From NCBI RefSeq assembly GCF_003614975.1, contig NZ_QZWI01000025.1, positions 1 to 35,499 on the forward strand: DNA of 35,499 bases. The letters run 5' to 3'. The position numbers were made by a program, and so were the translations under genes. Origin of the DNA: Rahnella bruchi. GTDB taxonomy: Bacteria > Pseudomonadota > Gammaproteobacteria > Enterobacterales > Enterobacteriaceae. Positions 18,902 through 27,700 of the stretch are shown here, piece by piece. Below the pieces are notes generated by a model. The model saw nothing but the letters and a program-made list of their open reading frames with translations, was not told the DNA's origin and did no database searches. The first letter of the stretch is position 1. Each line of letters starts with the position of its first letter.

Positions 18902-20449
18902 TTAGCGGAATACCCCAACAGCTTCGACCAGCCGGTCGGTTTGTCTTTTCAGCCCAGAAGAAGCACTGGCGCCTTCCTGAACCTGAACTGAATTTTGATG
19001 CGTGATACGATCCAGTTCTTCAATCGCTTTGGCGATATCGAGCAGTCCGAGATTTTGTTCGCTGGTGGCACTGCGGATCTGGCCAATCAGGGTAGAAACA
19101 TTTCGTACCTGAGACACGATGTCAGCCATCGTTTTACCTGCCTGGTCAACCTGGCGGGATCCCGATACCACTGTTTCCACACTGGTGTCGATCAGCCGTT
19201 TTATTTCACTGGCCGCACTGGCACTCCGTTGTGCCAGACTGCGCACTTCACCGGCAACCACTGCAAATCCTTTGCCTTGTTCTCCGGCGCGGGCGGCTTC
19301 GACGGCGGCATTGAGCGCCAGAATATTGGTCTGAAAAGCAATGCCATCAATGACATTGGTGATGGTTGCGATCTTGCGAGAACTGTCGGTGATTTCCTGC
19401 ATGGTACCGACCACACCCTGCATCGCATTACTGCCTTTTTCCGCTGCCTCACTGGCGGTCAGTGATAACTTGTCCGCTTCGGCGGCAGTTTGCGTATTGC
19501 TCTCAACGGTCGCACTCATCTCATTCATTGCCGCCGCCGTTTCACCGACGTTCGCCGCGGTCTGTTCGGTACGCTGACTCAATGCTTCATTGCCGTTTGC
19601 CAGTGACTCACTGGCGGTGCGAACTTTATGTGCCTGGTCATTAACATCATCCACCATCCACCGGCAGATCAGTCCGAGTTGTCCAACAGATCGCAGCGTC
19701 ATTCCGATTTCATCAACGCGTTCCATCGGCGTGACCGTATGACTCGCTCCGCTGGCGACCCGCAAGGTCTGACGGCAAAGTTGTTCGACCGGGCGTGTGA
19801 TCTGCCATTCCAGCCAGAAACCCAAAAGCAAAATGAAAAATGCATTGAGTGCAAACGCGATATTCATTTGCATGGCGGGTAACACAGTCAGAGCAGAAAT
19901 GGCCAGTGAGTTGAGGATGAGTAACGCGATCAGTCCGCAGCGGATCCGCCAGCGAACTGAAAGTGTTTTCAAAACGGAAAGACCACTGGCAAGGCCGGTG
20001 CGGATCAGTAAACCGTGATGCAACCGGCGGTTGTTCAGTTCGCCGCGATTCATTTTGTCATACAGCGATTGTGCGTCGTTGATTTCGGTTGCTGTGGGTT
20101 TGGTACGGACCGAGAGATAACCTTTGGCTTTCCCTGCGCGGATAATAGGAACGACATTGGCGCGCACCCAGTAATGATCGCCGTTTCGGCGGCGGTTTTT
20201 CACCAGCGCAGTCCACGGAAAACCTTGCTGTAATGTCTCCCACATATCCTTAAAAGCGGAAGGAGGCATATCGGGATGGCGAACAATATTGTGCGGCTGT
20301 CCGATAATGTCGTCACGGTCAAAGCCGCTGACCTCAATAAAAGCATCGTTGGCGTAAGTGATATGACTTTCGGCATCCGTGGTCGACATTAACGTGGCGT
20401 CGTCAGGATACTGATATTCCTGTTGAGAAACTGGTTGATTATTGCGCAT
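18902..20449 (-). CDS. aer: Aer-type aerotaxis receptor (PAS domain chemoreceptor)
   Basis: A 515-residue receptor with an N-terminal PAS domain (about 20-115). It carries the Aer signatures [33 protein letters not shown] and [18 protein letters not shown]. In E. coli Aer this domain binds FAD and senses the electron-transport redox state. A long hydrophobic segment (about 172-217) anchors it without a periplasmic domain. HAMP-like sequence follows, then a signalling hairpin with [20 protein letters not shown]. It ends VEAVGVFR with no CheR pentapeptide. GGAA lies upstream of the ATG, and a FliA promoter is 60-90 bp upstream. It could be one of several Aer paralogues common in plant-associated enterobacteria. 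Confidence 0.9.
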   Translation of the reverse strand: MRNNQPVSQQEYQYPDDATLMSTTDAESHITYANDAFIEVSGFDRDDIIGQPHNIVRHPDMPPSAFKDMWETLQQGFPWTALVKNRRRNGDHYWVRANVVPIIRAGKAKGYLSVRTKPTATEINDAQSLYDKMNRGELNNRRLHHGLLIRTGLASGLSVLKTLSVRWRIRCGLIALLILNSLAISALTVLPAMQMNIAFALNAFFILLLGFWLEWQITRPVEQLCRQTLRVASGASHTVTPMERVDEIGMTLRSVGQLGLICRWMVDDVNDQAHKVRTASESLANGNEALSQRTEQTAANVGETAAAMNEMSATVESNTQTAAEADKLSLTASEAAEKGSNAMQGVVGTMQEITDSSRKIATITNVIDGIAFQTNILALNAAVEAARAGEQGKGFAVVAGEVRSLAQRSASAASEIKRLIDTSVETVVSGSRQVDQAGKTMADIVSQVRNVSTLIGQIRSATSEQNLGLLDIAKAIEELDRITHQNSVQVQEGASASSGLKRQTDRLVEAVGVFR

Positions 20450-20509
20450 AGTGACATTTCCGTGGCCAGACTGCGATTTGAATGAGATAAAGGATCCTTA
20501 ACAATTAAC

Positions 20510-20536
20510 ATGTCGGCACCTGCCAAATTTTCTTTA
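20510..20536 (-). promoter_or_regulatory. Sigma-28 (FliA) promoter for aer
   Basis: On the minus strand TAAA (20536-20533), then 15 nt, then GCCGACAT (20517-20510) matches TAAA-N15-GCCGATAA at six of eight positions in the -10 box with exact spacing. Transcription would start near 20503, about 55 nt before the aer start codon. Confidence 0.78.
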
Positions 20537-20756
20537 GGGAAACCTGACTTCTCCTTTCCGGTTGTTTGCAGCCAGCAAGCGCAATTGGCCCACATGGGAG
20601 TGTGAAACGATTGATTTATCGACAATACATAACGTATGCCGATGCTACGGCCTGAAAATGGGCGCTGCAGCCTTCTAATTGTGGTTTCTATGACCCGAAA
20701 TCGACACCATAATCCTTCTGCTAAGTCCTTTATTTTTCTTTATAGATTGTCGTTCT

Positions 20757-20783
20757 GACTCCAGACTTAATAGGTCTGGAGTC
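20757..20783. repeat. Perfect 10-bp inverted repeat upstream of the integrase gene
   Basis: GACTCCAGAC and GTCTGGAGTC are separated by seven bases (TTAATAG). No T run follows on either strand, so it is not an ordinary intrinsic terminator. It lies 73 bp before the tyrosine-recombinase gene and could be a recombinase or regulator binding site, or an mRNA leader hairpin. The rest of the 20537-20855 gap shows no gene. Confidence 0.7.
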
Positions 20784-20855
20784 ACAAACCCTTTGCCTAA
20801 GATCCTCTGACTTGTTATAAAACCGGCCTGTGATTTTTCAGGTGAAATTGGGCTG

Positions 20856-21980
20856 ATGAGCAACGCGGTATCCGGAACGACCAGTGAAACAAATTTTGCC
20901 GCCGAAAATGTTGGCCGGCATGTGCTCGCTTATCTTCAGAATGTTAAAGCGACGCCGCTGGCACAGCTGGATGATTTTGACGAAGAGGGCAATGCGACGG
21001 TCGGTCAGGTAATTAATGTCTGGATCCGGCTTTCGTTGATCCTGACCCGCCGCCGTCCGGAAATTGCCGTTTCGTCTTTGATGAAACATGTCCTTCCGGT
21101 AATTGGCGATGTGCCACTGAACAAAATCACCCGCCTGCGTCTGAACCGTTTATTTAACGTGCTGTTAGCGGACGGAAAAATTTCAGAAGCCAAACGGGTA
21201 TTTGCCCTGTGTAAGCAGTTTTTCGGTTGGGCGGAAACTCAGGGATATCTCGCTCATTCGCCACTGAGTTCGATGAAACGCCGTGATGTCGGGGGAAGAA
21301 ATTCGCCGCCGCGCGAGCGGGCGTTAACCGATGCTGAAATCTGGATCTTCTGGCATGGCCTTGATTTATGGGATATTTCAGAACAATGCCGCTGGGCATT
21401 ACGCCTCTGCTTGCTGACGGCCAGGCGTCCTGATGAAATTGTACGCGCCAGAAAAGAGGAGTTTCATCTGCGGATTGGCGTCTGGAGGCAGGGCACGCGC
21501 AATAAATCAGCACGCGACCACAGTCTGCCTTTAACAAATTTAATGTTGATATGCGTAAATGCCCTGATTGCGGCCAGTCCGAAAAATAGTCCGTGGCTGG
21601 TTCCGTCTCCGCTGGATGCGCAAAAACCGTTATCGCGTGGCGCGATCACTCAGGTTATCCGGCGTATGCTGCGTGCTGAAAGAGGGCTGGGCATTGAGCC
21701 TTTTGCTACCCGCGATTTACGCCGGACGGCGAGATCCAAATTATCATCCCTGAATGTACCCAATGATGTTGCCCGTAAAATCATGAATCATTCTCTCGAA
21801 GGCATCGACCGTGTTTACGACACCCACGACTATCTGCCGCAGATGAAACAGGCGCTGGAAGCATTTTCTGACAATATTCAGGGCATCATCAGCGCGCCGG
21901 ATTACTTCGATTTACGCCATAAATACGAAGGGGAATCGCTGCATGTTCCTGCGATATCGATGCTGTATATGGAAAGATAA
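20856..21980 (+). CDS. Orphan tyrosine recombinase / phage-type integrase
   Basis: A 374-residue site-specific recombinase. Residues about 50-150 form a core-binding (SAM-like) domain. The catalytic domain has the first Arg in TARRPDEI (R191), a Lys in the beta-hairpin RNKSARDHSLPL (about K217), RDLRR (R286 to R289, with Arg where the usual HxxR box has His), NHS (H312) and the nucleophile in DRVYD (Y321). Arg in the HxxR box occurs in some phage and island integrases, so the enzyme may be active. It lacks the N-terminal arm-binding DUF4102 domain of P4-type integrases. No other phage, excisionase or tRNA gene is adjacent, so it is either a solitary recombinase or what remains of an element. 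Confidence 0.85.
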   Translation: MSNAVSGTTSETNFAAENVGRHVLAYLQNVKATPLAQLDDFDEEGNATVGQVINVWIRLSLILTRRRPEIAVSSLMKHVLPVIGDVPLNKITRLRLNRLFNVLLADGKISEAKRVFALCKQFFGWAETQGYLAHSPLSSMKRRDVGGRNSPPRERALTDAEIWIFWHGLDLWDISEQCRWALRLCLLTARRPDEIVRARKEEFHLRIGVWRQGTRNKSARDHSLPLTNLMLICVNALIAASPKNSPWLVPSPLDAQKPLSRGAITQVIRRMLRAERGLGIEPFATRDLRRTARSKLSSLNVPNDVARKIMNHSLEGIDRVYDTHDYLPQMKQALEAFSDNIQGIISAPDYFDLRHKYEGESLHVPAISMLYMER

Positions 21981-22123
21981 CGGGTTTTTGCGCTTTTTAA
22001 GTATCTTTTATCCCTAACAGTTCCACGACTAACAGACCGGCCAGCACGTGCCGGAAATAAGCCGCTGATGTCAGCTGCTACACTTGAGTATTGATTTGGC
22101 GTTGCCAGAAGACAGAGGAATTA

Positions 22124-24268
22124 ATGATGCTTTCACAACCAGAGAACGCTAACGGCCTGCCGCAACCGACGAAAACAATCTTACTGAGCACCGGAACGGC
22201 GGAGCAAAAACGTCAGGAAATACGAGATTACTTTATTCAGACCTGGGAACTGTATGAGAGCCTGTTTGATTGTCTGGCGGACGAACGGGCTTATTTCAAC
22301 AAAGCGATTTCCCTGCGCCACCCGCTGATTTTTTATTTCGGTCATACCGCCACTTTCTATATCAACAAACTGATGGCAGCCGGGTTAATTCCAAAGCGAA
22401 TTGATTCCCACATCGAAGCGATGCTGGCGATTGGCGTGGATGAAATGAGCTGGGACGACCTCGACGATCAGAACTATAACTGGCCATCTGTCGCGAATTT
22501 ACGGACATATCGAAGCAAAGTTCGCGAAGAAGTGCTGGGCATTATTGATACGATGCCACTGAGTTTGCCGGTTGACTGGAACAGTCCGGCCTGGGTTGTT
22601 CTGATGGGCATTGAACATGAGCGAATTCATCTGGAAACTTCCAGTGTGCTCATCCGCCAGTTGCCGGTGGAGTGGGTTAAACCTCAGGCGCACTGGCCAG
22701 CCTGTTCTCTGGCAAGACATGACCGGAATTCGGTGCCCCAAAACGAAACGCTGGCGGTTAAAGGTGACGTTGTCACGCTAGGCAAGCAGGATGATACCTA
22801 CGGCTGGGACAATGAATACGGCACGTCAGAGCATAAAATTCAGGCATTTAGCGCCAGCAAAATGCTGGTGAGCAACGCCGAGTTCTTTACTTTCGTCGAG
22901 GACGGGGGCTATCAGGACGCGCAATGGTGGGATGAAGAAGGTGCCGGATGGCGTGATTTTGCGCAGGCAGAAATACCGACATTCTGGGTAGGTTCGCCGC
23001 GTGAACCTGAACAGCTGAAATTACGTCTTATGACGGAAGAAGTGCAAATGCCGTGGGACTGGCCGGCGGAAGTCAATCAGCTGGAAGCCGCTGCTTTTTG
23101 TCGCTGGAAAGCTGCCCAAACCGGCGAGTCTGTGCAATTACCGACTGAAGCGGAGTGGATGATTTTACGTAATCAGGTACCGGGAGATCAGCCAGACTGG
23201 GAGAGCGCGCCGGGAAATATCAATCTGGCCTGGTGGGCATCTTCGTGTCCGGTTGATCATTTTCAGCAAGGCAACTTCTGCGATGTGGTTGGGAACGTCT
23301 GGCAATGGGCGTCTACCCCCATCAGCGGTTTTGATGGATTCCGCGTTCATCCGTTATATGACGATTTTTCGACGCCGACCTTTGATGGAAAACACTCCAT
23401 GATCAAGGGAGGAAGCTGGATTTCGACCGGTAATGAAGCACTGAAATCTTCGCGTTATGCGTTCCGTCGCCACTTCTTCCAGCATGCAGGTTTCCGGTAT
23501 GTGGTGTCCAGTCATCAGGAAGTCGTTACGGTAAACCCATACGAAACGGATGGGCTGGTGGCGCAGTATCTGGATTTCCAGTACGGTCCACGTCACTTTA
23601 ATGTGCCTAACTATGCTGAACAACTGGTTGATATTGCAGTTAAAAATGTCAGTCAGAAAGGCAGGGCGCTGGATATTGGCTGTGCGACCGGACGCGCCAG
23701 TTTTGAGCTTGCCCGTCATTTTGATGTTGTCGTTGGCATGGATTATTCAGCCCGGTTTATTGATGTCGCTCTGGCACTTTCGCGCGGCGAAGCATGTCGT
23801 TATGTGATCCCGGAAGAGGGCGAACTGGTCGATTATTGTCAGGCGTCGCTGGCGGAATCTGGGATAGATACGCAGCAGACAGAGCGCGTCAGTTTTGTGC
23901 AGGGCGATGCCTGTAATCTGAAACCTCAGGCTGAACTGTACGATCTGGTTCTGGCTGCAAACCTGATCGACCGCCTGCGTGAACCGGCGAGATTTTTGAA
24001 AGATATCGCACCGATGATTCGTTCCGGCGGATTACTGATGCTTTCGTCACCTTATACCTGGCTTGAGGAATTCACGCCTAAAGAAAACTGGATAGGGGGA
24101 TTCCGAGAGAACGGTGAGGCGGTGACCACGCATCAGGCCTTGCGCCGCCTGCTGGCGAATGAATTCGAAGAAGTTCAGCAACCGCACGATGTTCCTTTCG
24201 TTATCCGTGAAACAGCCAGAAAATTCCAGCATACAGTGGCACAGATGACGTTATGGCGTAAGCGCTAA
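22124..24268 (+). CDS. ovoA: OvoA, 5-histidylcysteine sulfoxide synthase / 4-mercaptohistidine N1-methyltransferase
   Basis: A 714-residue ovothiol-biosynthesis enzyme. The N-terminal DinB-like domain contains GHTATFYINKL and the metal site HERIHLE (HX3HXE: H165, H169, E171), which binds non-heme iron. The middle FGE-sulfatase-like domain (about 215-430) shows KGDVVTLGKQDDTYGWDNEYG, LPTEAEWMIL and IKGGSWISTG. The C-terminal methyltransferase (about 480-710) has the SAM motif ALDIGCATGRASFELA (about 515-530). The enzyme joins cysteine to histidine with O2 and later N-methylates 5-thiohistidine; a PLP lyase (OvoB) acts in between and is not seen nearby. GAGGAA lies 4 nt before the first of two tandem ATGs. 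A start at 22091 would add 11 unsupported residues. Confidence 0.94.
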   Translation: MMLSQPENANGLPQPTKTILLSTGTAEQKRQEIRDYFIQTWELYESLFDCLADERAYFNKAISLRHPLIFYFGHTATFYINKLMAAGLIPKRIDSHIEAMLAIGVDEMSWDDLDDQNYNWPSVANLRTYRSKVREEVLGIIDTMPLSLPVDWNSPAWVVLMGIEHERIHLETSSVLIRQLPVEWVKPQAHWPACSLARHDRNSVPQNETLAVKGDVVTLGKQDDTYGWDNEYGTSEHKIQAFSASKMLVSNAEFFTFVEDGGYQDAQWWDEEGAGWRDFAQAEIPTFWVGSPREPEQLKLRLMTEEVQMPWDWPAEVNQLEAAAFCRWKAAQTGESVQLPTEAEWMILRNQVPGDQPDWESAPGNINLAWWASSCPVDHFQQGNFCDVVGNVWQWASTPISGFDGFRVHPLYDDFSTPTFDGKHSMIKGGSWISTGNEALKSSRYAFRRHFFQHAGFRYVVSSHQEVVTVNPYETDGLVAQYLDFQYGPRHFNVPNYAEQLVDIAVKNVSQKGRALDIGCATGRASFELARHFDVVVGMDYSARFIDVALALSRGEACRYVIPEEGELVDYCQASLAESGIDTQQTERVSFVQGDACNLKPQAELYDLVLAANLIDRLREPARFLKDIAPMIRSGGLLMLSSPYTWLEEFTPKENWIGGFRENGEAVTTHQALRRLLANEFEEVQQPHDVPFVIRETARKFQHTVAQMTLWRKR

Positions 24269-24289
24269 ATACTGTTGTAGTCCATCCAG

Positions 24290-24315
24290 ACGGTCGCTAT
24301 GCGGCCGTTTTTTTT
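24290..24315 (+). terminator. Intrinsic terminator after ovoA
   Basis: ACGGTCGC pairs with GCGGCCGT (one G-T wobble) around a TAT loop and is followed by a run of eight T residues, starting 21 bp after the ovoA stop. Confidence 0.9.
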
Positions 24316-24357
24316 AACGCCGGCAAAATACTCACTCAACTTCCTGCACATATTTTC

Positions 24358-24376
24358 TGATTAAACGATTTAATCA
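24358..24376. promoter_or_regulatory. Perfect palindrome in the autotransporter upstream region (candidate operator)
   Basis: TGATTAAA and TTTAATCA are perfect 8-bp arms around CGA. It sits in the 442-bp AT-rich gap (24316-24757) between ovoA and the autotransporter gene, which contains no gene I can see. The symmetry suits a dimeric regulator; the identity is unknown. Confidence 0.5.
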
Positions 24377-24602
24377 TGGATGCTTAATTGTTCACTGTTG
24401 TTGATATTCAAAGCCAATAGAATGTTGTAACTAATTTATTTTGTTTTTCTGAATGTCAGCCGATAGTGGGGTGGTATGTATATCAATACGCATACTAATT
24501 ACAGGGATAATATTGGCGTGTATTGTCGTGCTGAATAATCACCATTCACATTTCATGGAAATTATTCCTTATTTTTTTGCAAAATAGATTTACCTCATCT
24601 AA

Positions 24603-24615
24603 CGTTAACTTAACG
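24603..24615. promoter_or_regulatory. Short perfect palindrome near the autotransporter promoter region
   Basis: CGTTAA-C-TTAACG is a 6-1-6 perfect inverted repeat about 140 bp before the autotransporter start, inside very AT-rich sequence. It could be an operator; chance is possible for a site of this length. Confidence 0.35.
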
Positions 24616-24757
24616 CAAACTGTACAAAGCCGGAACTTCGTATAAGTTTTCAACTGACAAGAAAATAATTTCTAATGCCTTGAAAATACGTAGTTTTGAT
24701 AATCCGGAGGAGAGGGATTTTCCTTTTAGTGTCTGTCCCTTTTTGCTGGAGTATTCT

Positions 24758-27700
24758 ATGGTCCGCCGACTGCTATTATCTAAAGTCTCCATTGCTGTTT
24801 ACGTTGTTATTAGTACTCCTCCGGCTCTTTTATTTCCTGTCACAGCTCAGGCAGTTATATTGCAGGCATTCAACCCCGCTGATAATGACCAGCTTAATGG
24901 TGATCTGCTGGTATCAGGGGGCGCCGTGGTTGATCTCACAGGTAATCAGCAATTTCGTGCCGGCACTGACGGTTCCGTCAATACCACATTAGGCGCGCTA
25001 CAGGGGTTGGGTCGCATAGTTAACGACCACGGCGTGATAGGCGCTTCCCGTCTGGACATCGGACCGGCAAATTTTGGTATCACCATTCCCGATCCGACCA
25101 CCGGCGGCAACACAACCTTTCAGGTTTATAATCCTGCCACTCTGATCGCGCTGGCCCCCGTTGATGCAAGTACGCCAGTGGCGGATGTGGTAAACGTAGG
25201 GGACGATCAATACATCAACACCCGGATTGCGGATGTCAGTACCGGCGGAACATTGAATGTGAATATCGGCCAGGCGAATGCTGCGCCAAGTGGTGTAAAC
25301 AACGCGTGGACGATGGCCGCCAAACAAAGCACGCTGTTCAACGTTGATGGTACAAATGGCGCAGACTCGACACTAAACTGGAATTCCAGTAACCGGATTA
25401 CGTTCAGCGGCACAGCCGCCGACCCGACGATCCCCCGCCAGCTGACCGTTCAGAACCTCATTACCTTTAACGGCGCATTTACCGTTCAGACGCTTGATAA
25501 CGCCGTGACCAGTTTCAACGTGACCAATGCTGCAGGTCTGAAAAGTTACAACGACTGGCTGGTTACCCAGTTAAAATCCGGCAACCTCGATAAAAGTACT
25601 TATCTCACCAACTTCAATAAAGCCTTCACGCGCAGCACCAACACCGTTGATTACCTGATTTCTGCTGACGACCCGAATGATGATGTCGCTCAGGCCATCG
25701 GCAACCGGATAGTCATCAACGCCAGCGGTGCCAATGCAAAAGTGAATATTGCAGCGGGAAAATCCCTGGAAGTTATCGGCGCCAATGGCGGAGCAATACG
25801 CGGTACCAATAATGCAGAAATCACGGTGAACGGTAAAGTCAGCAGCTCCGGCTCTCTGGGTTCAGAAGGTTCCGCGTTATATCTCGACGACAGTAGCGGC
25901 ATTAATAACGGTGTGATCAACGGCGGATTTATCAACCGGATTGATGGCACCGGTGTCGGCTCTACCGGCTTTGGCTCCAACGGTGTGCAGGTACAAAACG
26001 GCAGCACTTTCGATAATAACGGCATCGTGAATTTCGCCACCACCGGCGGAACAACGTCAGCCATCAATCTGGGCATCAATTCCTCAGCCAACAACAGCGG
26101 AAATATCAACGTCGGGATCAATGGTTCCAGCGCAACCGGCAGTACCACCGGCGTGATGGTCGGAGATGCAACGGCGTCTTTTATCAACAACACCGGCGCG
26201 AATATTTATATCGGTCGCGGCCCGCAAAATAGCCTGAATGACAATACTGCGGACACCGCCGTTAACCAGAGCGGACTGACGGCCGGAGTGCAGGTCAGCG
26301 CAGGAGGAAGTGCCATCAACAATGGCAATATTGTTATCGGCAGCCGTGTGCAAAATGCTGCCGGAATGTACGCCGGTGGCGGCACGGGCACCACACTTCT
26401 CAATAACGGCACGATAGATATCAACGGCAAAGCAACAACGGTTCCGCGCGAAAACATCGGTATGTCGGTAATGAATACCACGGGCAATATCGATAATGCG
26501 GGCACTATTAACCTCAACGGCGTCAACGGAACCGGCGTGAAAGTGGTGGCAACCAGCGGAAATACTTCATCTGCCAGTTCCACCGGCACGATTAATGTCG
26601 CCGGTGGCGCAGACACTGCCAGCGGCACGCGCAATTTTGGTATCTGGGTCGAAGGTCAGGGAACGGGCGTTGCCACCGCTACCGTTGACGGCCCAATTAA
26701 TCTTTCCGGCAATGGTGCAATCGGCGTACACGCCAGGGGAAACGCCACGGTGGATGTGTCACCCGACGCTATCCCGGCTTTCAGCCTGGGCAGCAATCAG
26801 ATTGCATTTTTCGCGTTTGGCCCCAATGCCAAAATTAATACGGTCGGCAACAATTCATTCAATGTCACGACTACCGGTTCAACATTATTCCGGCTGGAAC
26901 AGGGCGCTGACTTTGACGGCACGGATTTGTCACTGACCGCTTCAGGCATGAATTCGGTCGGCGTAATGGGCACCGGCACTGGCGGAACGACGGTAGTCAC
27001 CAAAAATGCCACGCTGGAGGTTTCCGGGACCGGCGCTACCGGGCTGATTGTTGAAGGCGGGGCGACGGGATCAATCGACGCGGATACTACCATAAATCTT
27101 TCGGGCGTTAATGCCGTGGGGGCGATTGCCGACGGTCAGAAACATACGCTCGCTGGCACTAATTCGGGTTCACCGGTTCAAAGCACGGCGCTGGTTTCTG
27201 CAGCTTCCCTGATGTCGGCACAAAACGGGCTGACGGGTTTCATTGCTCGCAACCGTGCATCGCTGACTAACACCGGCGACATCAACTTTACCGGTGCAGG
27301 CGCAACCGGCATCCTGGTACAAAGCGGCGCGACCGGCTCCAACACCGGCAATATTGCCATTAATGACGGCGGCGCGGGGATGGTGGTCAACAGCGGCACC
27401 AGCGGACTCAACACCACGGCGAGCACCAGCGGCTCGATTGATGTCAACGGCGGCAGCATTGCCAGCCGTTCCCGCGGTGTCAGTGCCAGCGGGGCGAAAG
27501 CGATTGCCACGCTCAGCAACGGTTCGCTGATCAATCTTAACGGCGTCGGAGCAATTGGCGCTGACGCCCAGAATGGCGGCACGGTCAATATTGCCAGTTC
27601 CGCCACCCCGACATTCAGTAACACCGATCAGATAGCCTATCGTGCCGTCGGCGCGGGCTCAGTCATCAACAGCGCGACGACGGTACTGGACGTTGATACC

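Noticed and set aside
18902-20449. Possibility that this gene is an ordinary amino-acid chemoreceptor
   Set aside because: It has an N-terminal PAS domain with Aer-specific motifs and no periplasmic ligand domain.
22020-22075. GC-rich inverted repeat CCGGC-N8-GCCGG between the integrase gene and ovoA
   Set aside because: Short arms and no T run, so it is not supported as a terminator or att site.
24680-24757. Upstream start for the autotransporter (26 extra residues)
   Set aside because: The extension has no signal-peptide character and would bury the real one; the internal ATG has GGAG at the proper distance.
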